In this document: one piece after another, positions 1-7,940 of the stretch
Layout: each line of letters opens with the position of its first letter
Position numbering within the stretch: the first letter of the stretch is position 1
NCBI RefSeq assembly: GCF_002741075.1
Contig: NZ_CP016634.1
Location: forward strand, 1,318,501 to 1,382,500
From: Pseudomonas putida
GTDB lineage: Bacteria > Pseudomonadota > Gammaproteobacteria > Pseudomonadales > Pseudomonadaceae
DNA length: 64,000 bases
Direction: 5' to 3'
Position numbers and translations under genes: made by a program
Notes under the pieces: model-generated
Seen by the model: only the letters and a program-made list of their open reading frames with translations
What the model was told of the DNA's origin: nothing
The model's database searches: none

Positions 1-84
1 TGCACACAATCGAAAACGCCGACGGAACTATCTCGTTTGGGGTGTTCATTCTTGATTGATATCGATGAAACTTTCGCTCCCTCG

Positions 85-1140
85 GTGCGCAAGTTCATTC
101 ATGTCGATATGGATTCGTTCTTTGTCTCGGTGGAGTTGCTTGACGCACCCTGGTTGTCCGCACGTCCGGTTGCGGTGGGTGGTCGGGCGATTGAGCGGGG
201 CGTGATCAGCACGGCCAGCTATATCGCCAGGCAGTTCGGCGTAAAGAGCGGCATGGCGACGGCCACGGCCCAGCGTCTGTGTCCTGAGCTGATATTGCTT
301 CCGGTGCGTTTCGAGCGTTATGAGGAGGTGACGCGCAAGCTGGACGGGATCTTTCGTCGGTATACGTCGAGCGTCGAGTTTCTTTCTCTTGATGAAGCCA
401 CGCTGGATGTTTCTGGCCAACCTCATTGCAACGGCTCGGCTACGTACATGGCCGAGCAGATCAGGTCGAGCATTCGGCGTGAACTCGGGCTGACTGCCTC
501 GGCAGGCGTCGCTCCGTTGAAGTATCTGGCCAAGATAGCCTCCGAAATCAACAAGCCCAACGGGCAGTTTGTCATTGCTCCGGAACAGGTGGATGGCTTT
601 CTCGCGACCCTCGACATTCGCAAGATTCCCGGTGTCGGCCCCAAGACATGGGCAATTCTGGAGAGCCTTGGGTGCTATCAATGTGCAGACGTGACTGAGG
701 AGCTGATTCCTTCTTTGTTGCGCTATCTGGGCTTGCATGGCTTTTATGTATGGGAGCGCTGTCAGGGTCGGGAGACGCATGAGGAAAAATCCAGTGAAAT
801 TCGTTCACTGGGTGTGGAGCATACCCTGGCAAGTGATTGCGAAGACTTCGCTGCGTGCGCCGATGAGCTCGAGGCGTTGATGAGTGCACTTCGATTACGC
901 CTCGCGGAGTTGGATGAAGGCGACCATATTGTCAAGAACCAGGTCAAGCTCAAGTTCTCCGATTTTTCCATCTCAAGTACCGAAACCCCTGCACAAGGCC
1001 TGGAGCCAGAGGTCTTCCTGGGGCTGTGCAGACGGCTTTGGGAGACCAAGCGCCAGGGGCGCGCAGTGCGGTTGGTGGGCATTGCCGTCAAGGTGCGACG
1101 CAAGGTATTGACCCGCCTGCAGTTGGAGCTGCCTTTTTGA
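85..1140 (+). CDS. dinB: Y-family DNA polymerase (Pol IV / DinB-like)
   Basis: Translesion DNA polymerase of the Y family, which copies past damaged template bases with low fidelity. The N-terminus carries the palm motif HVDMDSFF with the first metal-binding Asp, followed by the AVGG finger strand and SLDEATLDV, which supplies the second acidic pair. A helix-hairpin-helix region (IPGVGPKTWAILESLG) and a little-finger domain follow. The frame is open from TTG at 37, but GTG at 85 is preferred because it yields MRKFIHVD, the usual DinB start; no clear ribosome binding site supports either. Synonymous positions look less GC-biased than in neighbouring genes, so this may be a second, acquired Pol IV copy; that is inference. 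The upstream promoter is outside the window, so LexA control cannot be judged. Confidence 0.88.
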   Translation: MRKFIHVDMDSFFVSVELLDAPWLSARPVAVGGRAIERGVISTASYIARQFGVKSGMATATAQRLCPELILLPVRFERYEEVTRKLDGIFRRYTSSVEFLSLDEATLDVSGQPHCNGSATYMAEQIRSSIRRELGLTASAGVAPLKYLAKIASEINKPNGQFVIAPEQVDGFLATLDIRKIPGVGPKTWAILESLGCYQCADVTEELIPSLLRYLGLHGFYVWERCQGRETHEEKSSEIRSLGVEHTLASDCEDFAACADELEALMSALRLRLAELDEGDHIVKNQVKLKFSDFSISSTETPAQGLEPEVFLGLCRRLWETKRQGRAVRLVGIAVKVRRKVLTRLQLELPF

Positions 1141-1156
1141 GCTGTTTGACCGGGTG

Positions 1157-1990
1157 CTAAACGAACCGACACGCCTGCCGATACGCCCCCGGTGTCACGC
1201 CATAGGCCTGCTTGAACTGCCGGCTGAGGTGGCTCTGGTCGGCAAAGCCCAGGGCGAAGGCGACCTCTGAGGCGGGGAGGCCGCTCTTGAGCAGCTCTCG
1301 GGCGCGGGACAGGCGGCGCTGCTTGAGCCAGGCGTGGGGCGGCAGGCCGGTGGCCTGGCGGAATACCCGGGCGAAGTGGAAGGGGGAGAGGTTGACCGCT
1401 GCGGCCAGGGCTTCGAGCGAGGGCGGGTCGGCCAGCTGGCTTTCGAGCAGTTCGCGAGCGCGGGCCACGGCGAGCGGTTCGTTGCCGGGCAGAGGCGCCT
1501 CGGCGATGTGGCCGTGACGTTGTACCAGCGCCAGGACCGCTTGGCGCCACGCGGTTTGTTGCTCCAAGGCGCTGGCGTCGGACTCCGAGAGCTGGTGCAA
1601 CTGGCTGAACAGGGTGGCCAGGGCAGGGTCCTGGATCACGCTGTCCTTGAAGTGCGGCATGCCATGCCGGCTCAGTTCCAGCTCATCGAGCACGCCAGTG
1701 ACCCGCTCGTGCTCGGGATAGAAGCCACGATATCGCCAGCCCGCCTCGTGGGCCGTGGCCCCGGTATGCAGCTCGTCCGGGTTGATCAACACCATGCTGC
1801 CCACCGGTGCCAGGTGCTCGCTGCCGCGATGCCAGAAGCGCTGGGCGCCGGATTCGATCACGGTGAACACATAGCCTTCGTGCACGTGGGGGGCGAAGCG
1901 CTGTTGGAAATACCGCGCGTGCAGCATTTCGACGTCGCCCAGTGCTGGGGCCTGCCAAAGGTGGGTTTGTTCGCGCAGGGGTGTGCTCAT
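1157..1990 (-). CDS. AraC-family transcriptional regulator (cupin + double HTH)
   Basis: Cytoplasmic DNA-binding regulator of 277 residues. The first ~100 residues form an AraC-type cupin sensor (histidine-rich stretch around FAPHVHEGYVFTV, then NPDELHTG). The last ~100 residues carry the two helix-turn-helix motifs, including SPFHFARVFRQATG and DQSHLSRQFKQAYG, which match the AraC/XylS signature. Its ATG overlaps the stop codon of the upstream azlD by four bases (ATGA), so it is the last gene of an azlC-azlD-regulator operon and probably controls that exporter. The ligand is unknown. Confidence 0.9.
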   Translation of the reverse strand: MSTPLREQTHLWQAPALGDVEMLHARYFQQRFAPHVHEGYVFTVIESGAQRFWHRGSEHLAPVGSMVLINPDELHTGATAHEAGWRYRGFYPEHERVTGVLDELELSRHGMPHFKDSVIQDPALATLFSQLHQLSESDASALEQQTAWRQAVLALVQRHGHIAEAPLPGNEPLAVARARELLESQLADPPSLEALAAAVNLSPFHFARVFRQATGLPPHAWLKQRRLSRARELLKSGLPASEVAFALGFADQSHLSRQFKQAYGVTPGAYRQACRFV

Positions 1991-2301
1991 GCCAGCCAGC
2001 TGCGCAGGATGAAGAAAATCAACATGCTCACCAGCATGCTCAGCAATACGCTGCGGGTCAACAGCACCAGGGCGATGGCCACCAGCGAACCGAGCAGGTA
2101 GGGGTTGGTGACGCTCAGGTCCAGCTGATGCCCAGGCAGGAAGATGATCGGCCCGCAGATGGCCGTCAGCATGCCTGGCACCGCGAAACCGAGGAACTGC
2201 CGCGCATTGGAGCTCAGGCGCAGGGGCAGGCGGGGTTCCAGGAAGGCGTAGCGGTTGAGGAACACCACCAGGCCCATGGCGAAGATCAGCAACCAGGTCA
2301 T
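1987..2301 (-). CDS. azlD: AzlD-family small membrane subunit of an amino-acid exporter
   Basis: Small inner-membrane protein of 104 residues starting MTWLLIFAMG, with about four hydrophobic segments. The AzlD family pairs with AzlC to export branched-chain amino acids or analogues. The conserved features visible are the early RYAFLEP segment, the VPGMLTAICGP core and a hydrophobic C-terminal tail. The start is fixed by the ATGA overlap with azlC; the same frame stays open much further upstream, but that extension is only the shadow of azlC. The stop codon in turn overlaps the start of the AraC regulator, which implies translational coupling of all three genes. Confidence 0.85.
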   Translation of the reverse strand: MTWLLIFAMGLVVFLNRYAFLEPRLPLRLSSNARQFLGFAVPGMLTAICGPIIFLPGHQLDLSVTNPYLLGSLVAIALVLLTRSVLLSMLVSMLIFFILRSWLA

Positions 2302-2999
2302 GGGCGGCCTCCGCTGAGTTTCTGGCATGCGAATCCGGCGGCCATGCCTAGCAGGCCAGCTGCGACCAGGGCAGTTTCCCAATGCCAGTAACTGAACAGC
2401 ACCGAGCACAGCAGCGATACCGCCACGCACACCACTGTCGGCAGGTTGCGCACCAAGGGTGCGATCAGCGCGACGAAGGTGGCGACAATGGAAAAGTCCA
2501 GGCCCAGCTGGTCCAGGTGCGGGATGTTCTGGCCGAGGAGTATCCCGGCCAGGGTGAAGAGGTTCCAGGCCACATAGAACGTCAGGCCGACGCCCAGAGC
2601 GTACCAGCGGTTGAACTGTTGTTGGTCGTAGCGGCTGGTCAAGGCGAAGAATTCGTCGGTGAGCAGAAAGCCCAGCCCCAGGCGCCAGCGCAAAGGCTGG
2701 CCGGACAGCACCGGGCGCATGGTCAGCCCATAGAGCAGGTGCTGGGAGGTCAGCAGCAAAGTGGTGAGCAGGATCGAGAACAGGTTGGCACCGCCCTTGA
2801 GCATGCCGATCGCAACCAGCTGCGCGGCCCCGGCGAAGACGATGGCAGACAGCCCCTGGCCCTCCCAGGCGCTGAGGTTGGCCTCGATGGCCATGGAACC
2901 GGCGAGCAAGCCCCAAGGGGCCACGGCCAGGGACAGGGGCATGATGGCGATGGCGCCATGGAGGAAGGCTTGGCGGGCGACAGGTGGGCTGCAGGGCAT
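2298..2999 (-). CDS. azlC: AzlC-family permease, large subunit of branched-chain amino-acid exporter
   Basis: Polytopic inner-membrane protein of 233 residues, the usual AzlC length. Family features visible are the early AIAIMPLSLAVAPWGLLAG segment, a central FLLTDEFFAL motif, and about five to seven hydrophobic helices. With AzlD it forms an exporter for branched-chain amino acids or toxic analogues. It is the first gene of a three-gene operon with azlD and an AraC regulator, each overlapping the next by four bases. Confidence 0.88.
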   Translation of the reverse strand: MPCSPPVARQAFLHGAIAIMPLSLAVAPWGLLAGSMAIEANLSAWEGQGLSAIVFAGAAQLVAIGMLKGGANLFSILLTTLLLTSQHLLYGLTMRPVLSGQPLRWRLGLGFLLTDEFFALTSRYDQQQFNRWYALGVGLTFYVAWNLFTLAGILLGQNIPHLDQLGLDFSIVATFVALIAPLVRNLPTVVCVAVSLLCSVLFSYWHWETALVAAGLLGMAAGFACQKLSGGRP

Positions 3000-3096
3000 G
3001 GTGGTGACTATGAATCGACAAGGTAGGCCAGCATGCCAGAGCGCAGAGGGCGTGGCTTGAACGTTCTTGCTGCCCGGCCCTCGTTGCCCGCTTGGA

Positions 3097-3792
3097 TCAG
3101 CGCTTGCTGGTCAGGTGGCGCTGGGCCGCTGCGCAGCCATTGATGTCCACCGCCTTTTGCAGCAAGGCCCGGCGATGTTGGGGGTCGAGGTCGCCAAGCA
3201 GGCGATAGACCTCGGCCTGGTAGTCCCGCTGGCGCCCCCATTGCATTTCCAGACCCTGGGGATGGCTGCGATTGCAGGCCAGCCGTACCGCGGGCTGCGG
3301 GTAATAGGCGGCATAGCGAGTGGCCATGCTTGGGATCGCTTCCAGCGCCTGGCGGTAGGCGGGGCTTGCGTTGTAGGGCGGGCACCAGGTCGCGATCGCG
3401 GGTGCCGGAGGTGCGAACCCTTGTTGCAGGCTGGCTTCGAGCAGCGGACAGGCCGCGTCGGGGATCTGCGCAGCTGGCAGATAGGTCATGTAGTACAACG
3501 CCAAGCGGTACTGGGCGACCGGGTGGTCGAGTGCCACCGATTTTTTCAGCAGGGCCACGGCGGTCGGCAGGGTTCGGGCCATGGCCTGGCCCTGACGGCT
3601 GAGCTCCGGGTCGCTGCCGACCGAGGTGCGCAGGGGGCTGGGGTTGTCGTCCTGGAGATCAGCTTGCTCCAGGAGCGGCAGGGCCTGGCGATAGAGCAGA
3701 TCGGCATGGGGGTCGATCTTTACTTCCAGCGCTTGCGCGTCGAGCGCCAGCACCGCCATGAACAACGGCGACCAGAAGAAGGCTCGGTTCAC
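3097..3792 (-). CDS. Secreted Sel1/TPR-like hypothetical protein
   Basis: Predicted periplasmic protein of 231 residues. A GTG at 3792 follows a GAGG element and starts a signal peptide (NRAFFWSPLFMAVLALDAQALE), so I prefer it to the upstream ATG at 3882, which would give an unlikely Arg/Pro-rich leader. The mature part contains loosely repeated helical pairs of the Sel1/TPR type, for example TAVALLKKSVALDHPVAQYR and AEVYRLLGDLDPQHRRALLQ, plus four Cys residues that could form disulfides. No enzymatic motif is visible. It stands alone between azlC and an SGNH-hydrolase gene. A protein-binding envelope role is inference from the repeats. Confidence 0.7.
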   Translation of the reverse strand: MNRAFFWSPLFMAVLALDAQALEVKIDPHADLLYRQALPLLEQADLQDDNPSPLRTSVGSDPELSRQGQAMARTLPTAVALLKKSVALDHPVAQYRLALYYMTYLPAAQIPDAACPLLEASLQQGFAPPAPAIATWCPPYNASPAYRQALEAIPSMATRYAAYYPQPAVRLACNRSHPQGLEMQWGRQRDYQAEVYRLLGDLDPQHRRALLQKAVDINGCAAAQRHLTSKR

Positions 3793-3952
3793 AGGCGTGC
3801 CTCGCAGGCGGACTGGCCAGGGGGGGCAGCCAGATACGGCAGGACGGCTTCGATCATCATGGCAATTACGCATGTACCTCAAGCGAATCAGGAGCGACGA
3901 CGCCGTATTCTAGCCACCCTACGATACCTGCCGAAAGGCCAATGCTGATTTG

Positions 3953-5047
3953 TCAGATGAGCCTGACGGGCGGTGTCCGATAATTGGCGTGCTTTTCCTG
4001 GGCCAACCCGAGCTTGGCGGTGATGACCTTGGCCAGGGCATTGTTGCCCAGGTCGTTGAAGTGCAGGCGGTCGACGAATAGCGGTTGGTCGAACATCGCG
4101 CAACTGCTGAGCATGCAGTTCATGTCATAGCACGGCACATCCGCCGCCTGCTGCTTGATGCGCCGAAAGAAGTCCGTGTGCAACTGGCTGTCGAAGACGT
4201 CGGCCAGCAGGCGGTCGAAGTTCGTCGGCTGGCGTTGCAGGCTCTGGAGCATGAGCTGCTCGTCCTGAGGGATGGCCTCCCGGCACCAGGGCAGCAGAGG
4301 CTGGAGGATGAACGTAAGGGTGGCATAGCCCCCGCCCAGCAGGCGGTCCCACTGCTGCAGGCTGCGGCCGATGGTGTCGGCCGCGCGGGCCAGGCGTTTG
4401 TCCGGGGCGGACAGCGTCCAGGCGGGGGCCGCTGCCTCCCTGCGAGGTGTCAGGGCCTGGCCCAGACGGCGCCAGAGCGAATCGCCGCGTGGTGGATGGG
4501 CGGTGTGCACACCTTCGTTGAAACTGTTGAGCAAGTCTTGGTAGGCCAAGGCGTGCCCGTGCTCGTGATCGCCAGCCAGCACTTCGCCCAGCGCCTCATG
4601 TGCCACGGTATTCAGGCCACTGAGCACGACCACGTGGCCGACTTCCGTGAAGCGATGCTGGTGGGTCAGGAACATCAGCAGTTCCTGGGTGGCATTGAGG
4701 CCGCAGCCGGCCAGGCTCAGCCAGACTTCGCCGGTCAGCGCCGACAGATAGGAAGCGACCGTGTGCTTGTCGGAACTGGCGCCGATGCCCAGGGTGGTCG
4801 AACCACCGACCAGCAGGTTGACCCGCTTGACGCCGCTGTGCTCGGTCACCGAGCAGCGTTTGTCGGCGCAATGGCTGTAGCGCATGCCGTGACTGTCGGT
4901 GTTGATGGTGCCGGAGCGATAGCCTCGCTCGTGCATGTAAAGGGTATGCGGTGCGCGGCGGCTGCCCAGAAGCAGGAAGCGTTGATAGTCCTGCTGCAGG
5001 GGAAGAGGGCTGCCCTGGACGTTCGTGTCATGGTCGATCGGTCTCAT
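3953..5047 (-). CDS. SGNH/GDSL-hydrolase-fold protein
   Basis: Protein of 364 residues with the SGNH hydrolase blocks: VGGSTTLG near residue 80 (nucleophile Ser83), a conserved Gly in LAGCGLNATQE, SGLNT near 145 (block III Asn), and DRLHFND near 326-332 (block V Asp and His). The fold covers lipases, acyl-esterases and carbohydrate deacetylases; the substrate cannot be read from sequence. There is no signal peptide, so it is probably cytoplasmic. An AAAGGAG site six bases upstream supports the ATG. It lies 39 bases downstream of a LysE exporter that itself follows a YqcI/YcgG oxygenase gene by two bases, so the three are likely co-transcribed and may act on the same small molecule. Confidence 0.8.
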   Translation of the reverse strand: MRPIDHDTNVQGSPLPLQQDYQRFLLLGSRRAPHTLYMHERGYRSGTINTDSHGMRYSHCADKRCSVTEHSGVKRVNLLVGGSTTLGIGASSDKHTVASYLSALTGEVWLSLAGCGLNATQELLMFLTHQHRFTEVGHVVVLSGLNTVAHEALGEVLAGDHEHGHALAYQDLLNSFNEGVHTAHPPRGDSLWRRLGQALTPRREAAAPAWTLSAPDKRLARAADTIGRSLQQWDRLLGGGYATLTFILQPLLPWCREAIPQDEQLMLQSLQRQPTNFDRLLADVFDSQLHTDFFRRIKQQAADVPCYDMNCMLSSCAMFDQPLFVDRLHFNDLGNNALAKVITAKLGLAQEKHANYRTPPVRLI

Positions 5048-5086
5048 GGGCGCTCCTTTGGCACGCGAGGTCGAAGGTGGCGCGGC

Positions 5087-5716
5087 TCAGCCGGCCAGCT
5101 CTTTGATGTTGTACCCCAGCCCGGCGAGGGCGATCAGCAGCAGGGCAACACCCGAGGCGAGGGTGATGATGCGGTTGCTGCGTTGCGAGGCGATCTTGCC
5201 GATGGCGAAGATGTATAGGCTGAGCACGGCGAAATCGATGGCGATCCACAGCAGCGACAGCACCACCATGCTCTTGCCGAACGATTCGGTGATCTGGATG
5301 AACTGTGGGAAGAAGGAAATGAAGAAGATGATGTCCTTGGGATTGGAGATGCCGACCATGAAACCCTGGAGCAGCCCGCCGCGCCCGGGCTGTTCAGCGG
5401 CGGGCGCTGGTGCCTCGGCCGCCGGTGCCTGCAGCGCTTCGCGCAGGGTCGTGATGGCGATGTAGGCGATGAACAGGCAGCCCAGCAGGCTCAGGCCGCT
5501 GAGCCAGGCCTTGTCGATGGCGGCGCTGGTCATGATGATCCAGGCAGCGGCGCCGATCAGTACCAGCGAAGCCCAGTTGGTGCCGACGGCAGTGGACAAC
5601 GCCTTGCGCGAGCCTGAGGCGGCCGCGGTGTTGACGATCAATGCCACGACGGGGCCAGGGGTGGCGATCAGCAGCAGGACGGTAAGGGCGTAAGTGGCGG
5701 TGAGTGCGGTGTTCAC
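5087..5716 (-). CDS. LysE/RhtB-family amino-acid exporter
   Basis: Inner-membrane exporter of 209 residues with about six hydrophobic helices. The LysE/RhtB hallmark is present at residues 18-28 (LIATPGPVVAL), followed by the small-residue helix GSRKALSTAVGTNWASL and a central FMVGISNPKDIIFF segment. The family exports amino acids and derivatives, so this protein probably exports the product or a by-product of the neighbouring oxygenase. Translation starts at a GTG only two bases after the upstream stop codon, with no strong ribosome binding site, suggesting translational coupling. There is a Pro/Ala-rich loop (residues ~118-130) between the third and fourth helices. Confidence 0.9.
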   Translation of the reverse strand: MNTALTATYALTVLLLIATPGPVVALIVNTAAASGSRKALSTAVGTNWASLVLIGAAAWIIMTSAAIDKAWLSGLSLLGCLFIAYIAITTLREALQAPAAEAPAPAAEQPGRGGLLQGFMVGISNPKDIIFFISFFPQFIQITESFGKSMVVLSLLWIAIDFAVLSLYIFAIGKIASQRSNRIITLASGVALLLIALAGLGYNIKELAG

Positions 5717-5718
5717 GG

Positions 5719-6495
5719 TCAGTTCTCGATCAGGGTTTCAGGTATTGCCTGGGCATGGAACGGGCAACGCGAAGGGTTGAGCGAGCCCGGTTCCTGGAGT
5801 TGGTACTGGCGCCATTCGAAGTTGTCGTCTTGGCCGAAGAAGCCAAGGGTGTCGGGAACGATGCCGTCGTTGTAATGGCTAACCCGCTGGCGAATGCGTG
5901 CGCGGATGCGCCGGCCACTCTCGGTGGCGGCGCTGGCGACTTCATCGAAGCTTTCCCTGGGGTTGATGACGAAGGCGATGTGCGCGCCAAGGTTGCGGCT
6001 TTTCATCTGCCGGTGCGCCGGGAAATTCATGTTGATGAACAGCGGCATGCCCGCGAAGCAGAACGACCAGTCACTGTCGTGAGGATCGGTCGGCACCGTG
6101 TGAGGCCAGGGCTGTGGGTCGAGTTCATGGACTTGCTGCAGCACTGACCAAGCCAGCGCCTGCTGTTCTGCCAGCGTGCTACCTGGCAGGGTTTCGAGAA
6201 ACACCAGCAGCGGGTTGCCGATGCGTTGCCTGAGTGGAATCGGCTCCAGGGTGTTCACGTAATCGGTAAGCCCCCGGGCGATGTCCGCCGCCAGCTGCGT
6301 CGCGCGGGCAAACACCAGATGGCAGGTGCCGGCAGCGACGGCCTTGCGTCCAAACAGGCAGGGAAAGTCGGGGTGTGCGAGCAGGGCGCGAAAGTGCGCG
6401 ATGGTTCGGTATGTCCAATGTTGGTTGTCCTGGATATGTTCAGCGGCCAGCTCTAGCGCATCCAAGCGATAGCAATTTCCATAACCCGTAAACAT
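5719..6495 (-). CDS. YqcI/YcgG (GntA-like) heme-dependent N-oxygenase homologue
   Basis: Protein of 258 residues matching the YqcI/YcgG family, whose characterised member GntA is a heme-dependent N-hydroxylase of an arginine derivative in guanitoxin synthesis. Visible family features are FPCLFGRKA near residue 47, the central FCFAGMPLFINMNFPAH block, the FVINPRESFD segment, and the C-terminal SRCPFH motif. It is cytoplasmic with no membrane segment. A GGGGA element precedes the ATG. It is the first gene of a likely operon with a LysE exporter and an SGNH protein, and it is divergent from a GcvA-like LysR regulator. N-hydroxylation of an amino acid or amine is inferred from the family; the substrate is unknown. 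Confidence 0.82.
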   Translation of the reverse strand: MFTGYGNCYRLDALELAAEHIQDNQHWTYRTIAHFRALLAHPDFPCLFGRKAVAAGTCHLVFARATQLAADIARGLTDYVNTLEPIPLRQRIGNPLLVFLETLPGSTLAEQQALAWSVLQQVHELDPQPWPHTVPTDPHDSDWSFCFAGMPLFINMNFPAHRQMKSRNLGAHIAFVINPRESFDEVASAATESGRRIRARIRQRVSHYNDGIVPDTLGFFGQDDNFEWRQYQLQEPGSLNPSRCPFHAQAIPETLIEN

Positions 6496-6649
6496 GGTAT
6501 CCCCAAGGATTCAATGACATCTGCGCAAGATGTATGCGGTTTCCGTTATAAATTTGTGATTTAACAGCATTTTCTGAGATGCCCCTGACGTTGTAAAACG
6601 TGTGGAACTATGACCTACTATTAGTTTCACTCATGCTTAGGGCGCGATC
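6496..6649. promoter_or_regulatory. Divergent promoter region between YqcI-like operon and LysR gene
   Basis: This is a 154-bp AT-rich gap between divergent genes, clearly lower in GC than either flank. It contains several T-N11-A arrangements of the kind bound by LysR proteins, but no single palindrome stands out. It must hold the promoters of both transcription units and probably the LysR operator. The position of individual promoter elements is not secure. Confidence 0.5.
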
Positions 6650-7570
6650 ATGTCGGAACGGATTCAAGCACTGCACGCCTTGCGCGCTTTCGAAGTGGCC
6701 TCACGCTACGGCTCCTTCACCCGGGCGGCCCAGGAATTGGCCCTGACCCAAGGCGCGGTCAGTCATCACGTCAAGACGCTTGAGGCCATGTTCGGCTGCG
6801 ACCTGTTCGAACGGCGCGGGCCCAAGCTGCGCCTGACCGAGCACGGTCGATTGTTGGCCCAGGAGCTCAAGGTCGGTTTCAAGATCATCGAAAACGCCTG
6901 CGCCTTGTTGCGCCAGGATCGCTATGCGTTGCGCCTGAAGGCGCCCTCGACCCTTACCGTGCGCTGGCTGCTCAGGGCGTTGGATGGTTTCAAGAAGGTC
7001 GACAACAGTTGCAGCGTGCAGTTGTCGAGCGTCTGGATGGACATCGATAGCGTGGATTTCTACTCCGAGCCTTATGACTGCGCGATCCTGTTGGGCAATG
7101 GCCGCTTTGCCGCCGATGTAGAGAGCCTCAAGCTGTTCGATGAGTGGCTGATTCCGGTGTGTCATCCGGACTATCTGCAGGCAGAGGAGCCGACACTGTC
7201 GGCGCTGCAGCATTGCGACCTGCTGCACCCGTCGCCGGATCGGCGCGACTGGCGGCGCTGGCTGGCACGGCTGGACGTCCATGACATCAGCATCGACCAG
7301 GGCCAGGTCTTCGATACGCTCGATCAAGGCATTTCGGCCGCCCAGCAGGGCCTGGGCATCTCCGTGGTCGACCTGGTGCTGGTCAGCGCCGACCTGGCGG
7401 CAGGCCGGCTGGTGACACCGTTCAAGCACGCCGTGGCCACGGGCGACGGCTATTACATGACCTGGCTCAAGGCCAGCCCCAAGGCGCGGCAGATGCAGCG
7501 GCTGCGTGACTTTCTGCTCAGCCAGGTGCCGCCGCTGGCGTACAAGGACATCGACTACCTCTACGGCTGA
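6650..7570 (+). CDS. LysR-family regulator, GcvA-like
   Basis: LysR-type regulator of 306 residues. The N-terminal winged HTH is intact (ALHALRAFEVASRYGSF, then AQELALTQGAVSHHVKTLE), and the sequence resembles the GcvA/AmpR branch. The C-terminal ~210 residues form the periplasmic-binding-fold effector domain. It is divergently transcribed from the YqcI-like oxygenase operon across a 154-bp AT-rich gap, the classic layout for a LysR protein controlling its neighbour. The effector is unknown but could be the oxygenase substrate. Confidence 0.92.
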   Translation: MSERIQALHALRAFEVASRYGSFTRAAQELALTQGAVSHHVKTLEAMFGCDLFERRGPKLRLTEHGRLLAQELKVGFKIIENACALLRQDRYALRLKAPSTLTVRWLLRALDGFKKVDNSCSVQLSSVWMDIDSVDFYSEPYDCAILLGNGRFAADVESLKLFDEWLIPVCHPDYLQAEEPTLSALQHCDLLHPSPDRRDWRRWLARLDVHDISIDQGQVFDTLDQGISAAQQGLGISVVDLVLVSADLAAGRLVTPFKHAVATGDGYYMTWLKASPKARQMQRLRDFLLSQVPPLAYKDIDYLYG

Positions 7571-7629
7571 TGATCGGCGTACGCCCCTCCCGCGACGGGC
7601 AAAGCCCGTCCACCCATCGCGTCGCCTGT

Positions 7630-7652
7630 TTCGCGGGTAAACCCGCTCCCAC
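7630..7652 (+). repeat. REP element (P. putida type), left copy
   Basis: The sequence TTCGCGGGTAAACCCGCTCC plus the following CACA is the REP palindrome typical of the P. putida group (GCGGGTAAACCCGC core). It faces the second copy at 7726-7751 in inverted orientation, forming a BIME-like pair. Confidence 0.85.
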
Positions 7653-7727
7653 AAGGACCGTGGTGTCCTCAAAGCAACGCAGAACCTCCCACAAGGACCG
7701 CGGTATCCTCAAAAGCAACGCAGAACC
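7647..7727 (+). repeat. Tandem direct repeat, two ~40-bp units
   Basis: Units at 7647-7686 and 7687-7727 are nearly identical (TCCCACAAGGACCG...CAACGCAGAACC), differing by a few substitutions and one extra A in the second. They lie exactly between the two REP elements, and the first unit overlaps the edge of the left REP, so the duplication includes REP-flanking DNA. Confidence 0.85.
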
Positions 7728-7751
7728 TGTGGGAGCGGGTTTACCCGCGAA
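7726..7751 (-). repeat. REP element (P. putida type), right copy
   Basis: CCTGTGGGAGCGGGTTTACC followed by CGCGAA is the reverse complement of the left REP copy. It has the same GCGGGTTTACCCGC palindrome and is preceded by the usual CTGTGGGA shoulder. Confidence 0.85.
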
Positions 7752-7940
7752 TTGGCCTGTGCAAACGACACAAGACCTTGGCTTGCAGGCTGCTCTCAAC
7801 GGCGCCGCTGCGCCTGCAGGGGCCGTTTATCTGAAACGCCGGGGTTCAGCGGCGCCAAGGTAAGTGGACACGATGCAGGACAGTCGCTCCCGGCACTGTA
7901 GAATGACGCTTTGCCAACGAACATCATCGAGGTCGACGCA

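Larger units (their letters stand above)
7571..7940. other. REP-containing intergenic region upstream of polB
   Basis: This 370-bp stretch carries no credible gene. It holds two REP palindromes in inverse orientation with a tandem 40-bp duplication between them, then ~190 bp of plain sequence with the polB promoter and ribosome binding site. The last part (7866-7935) should contain the polB promoter; no LexA-type CTG-N10-CAG box was seen. Confidence 0.7.

Noticed and set aside
1987..3021. 344-codon minus-strand frame that would fuse azlD with an upstream sequence
   Set aside because: Only the last 104 codons are azlD. The first part overlaps azlC in another frame and is Arg/Pro-rich nonsense; the ATGA overlap fixes the true azlD start.
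7860..7940. LexA (SOS) box upstream of polB
   Set aside because: No CTG-N10-CAG match with the expected AT-rich centre was found in this stretch.
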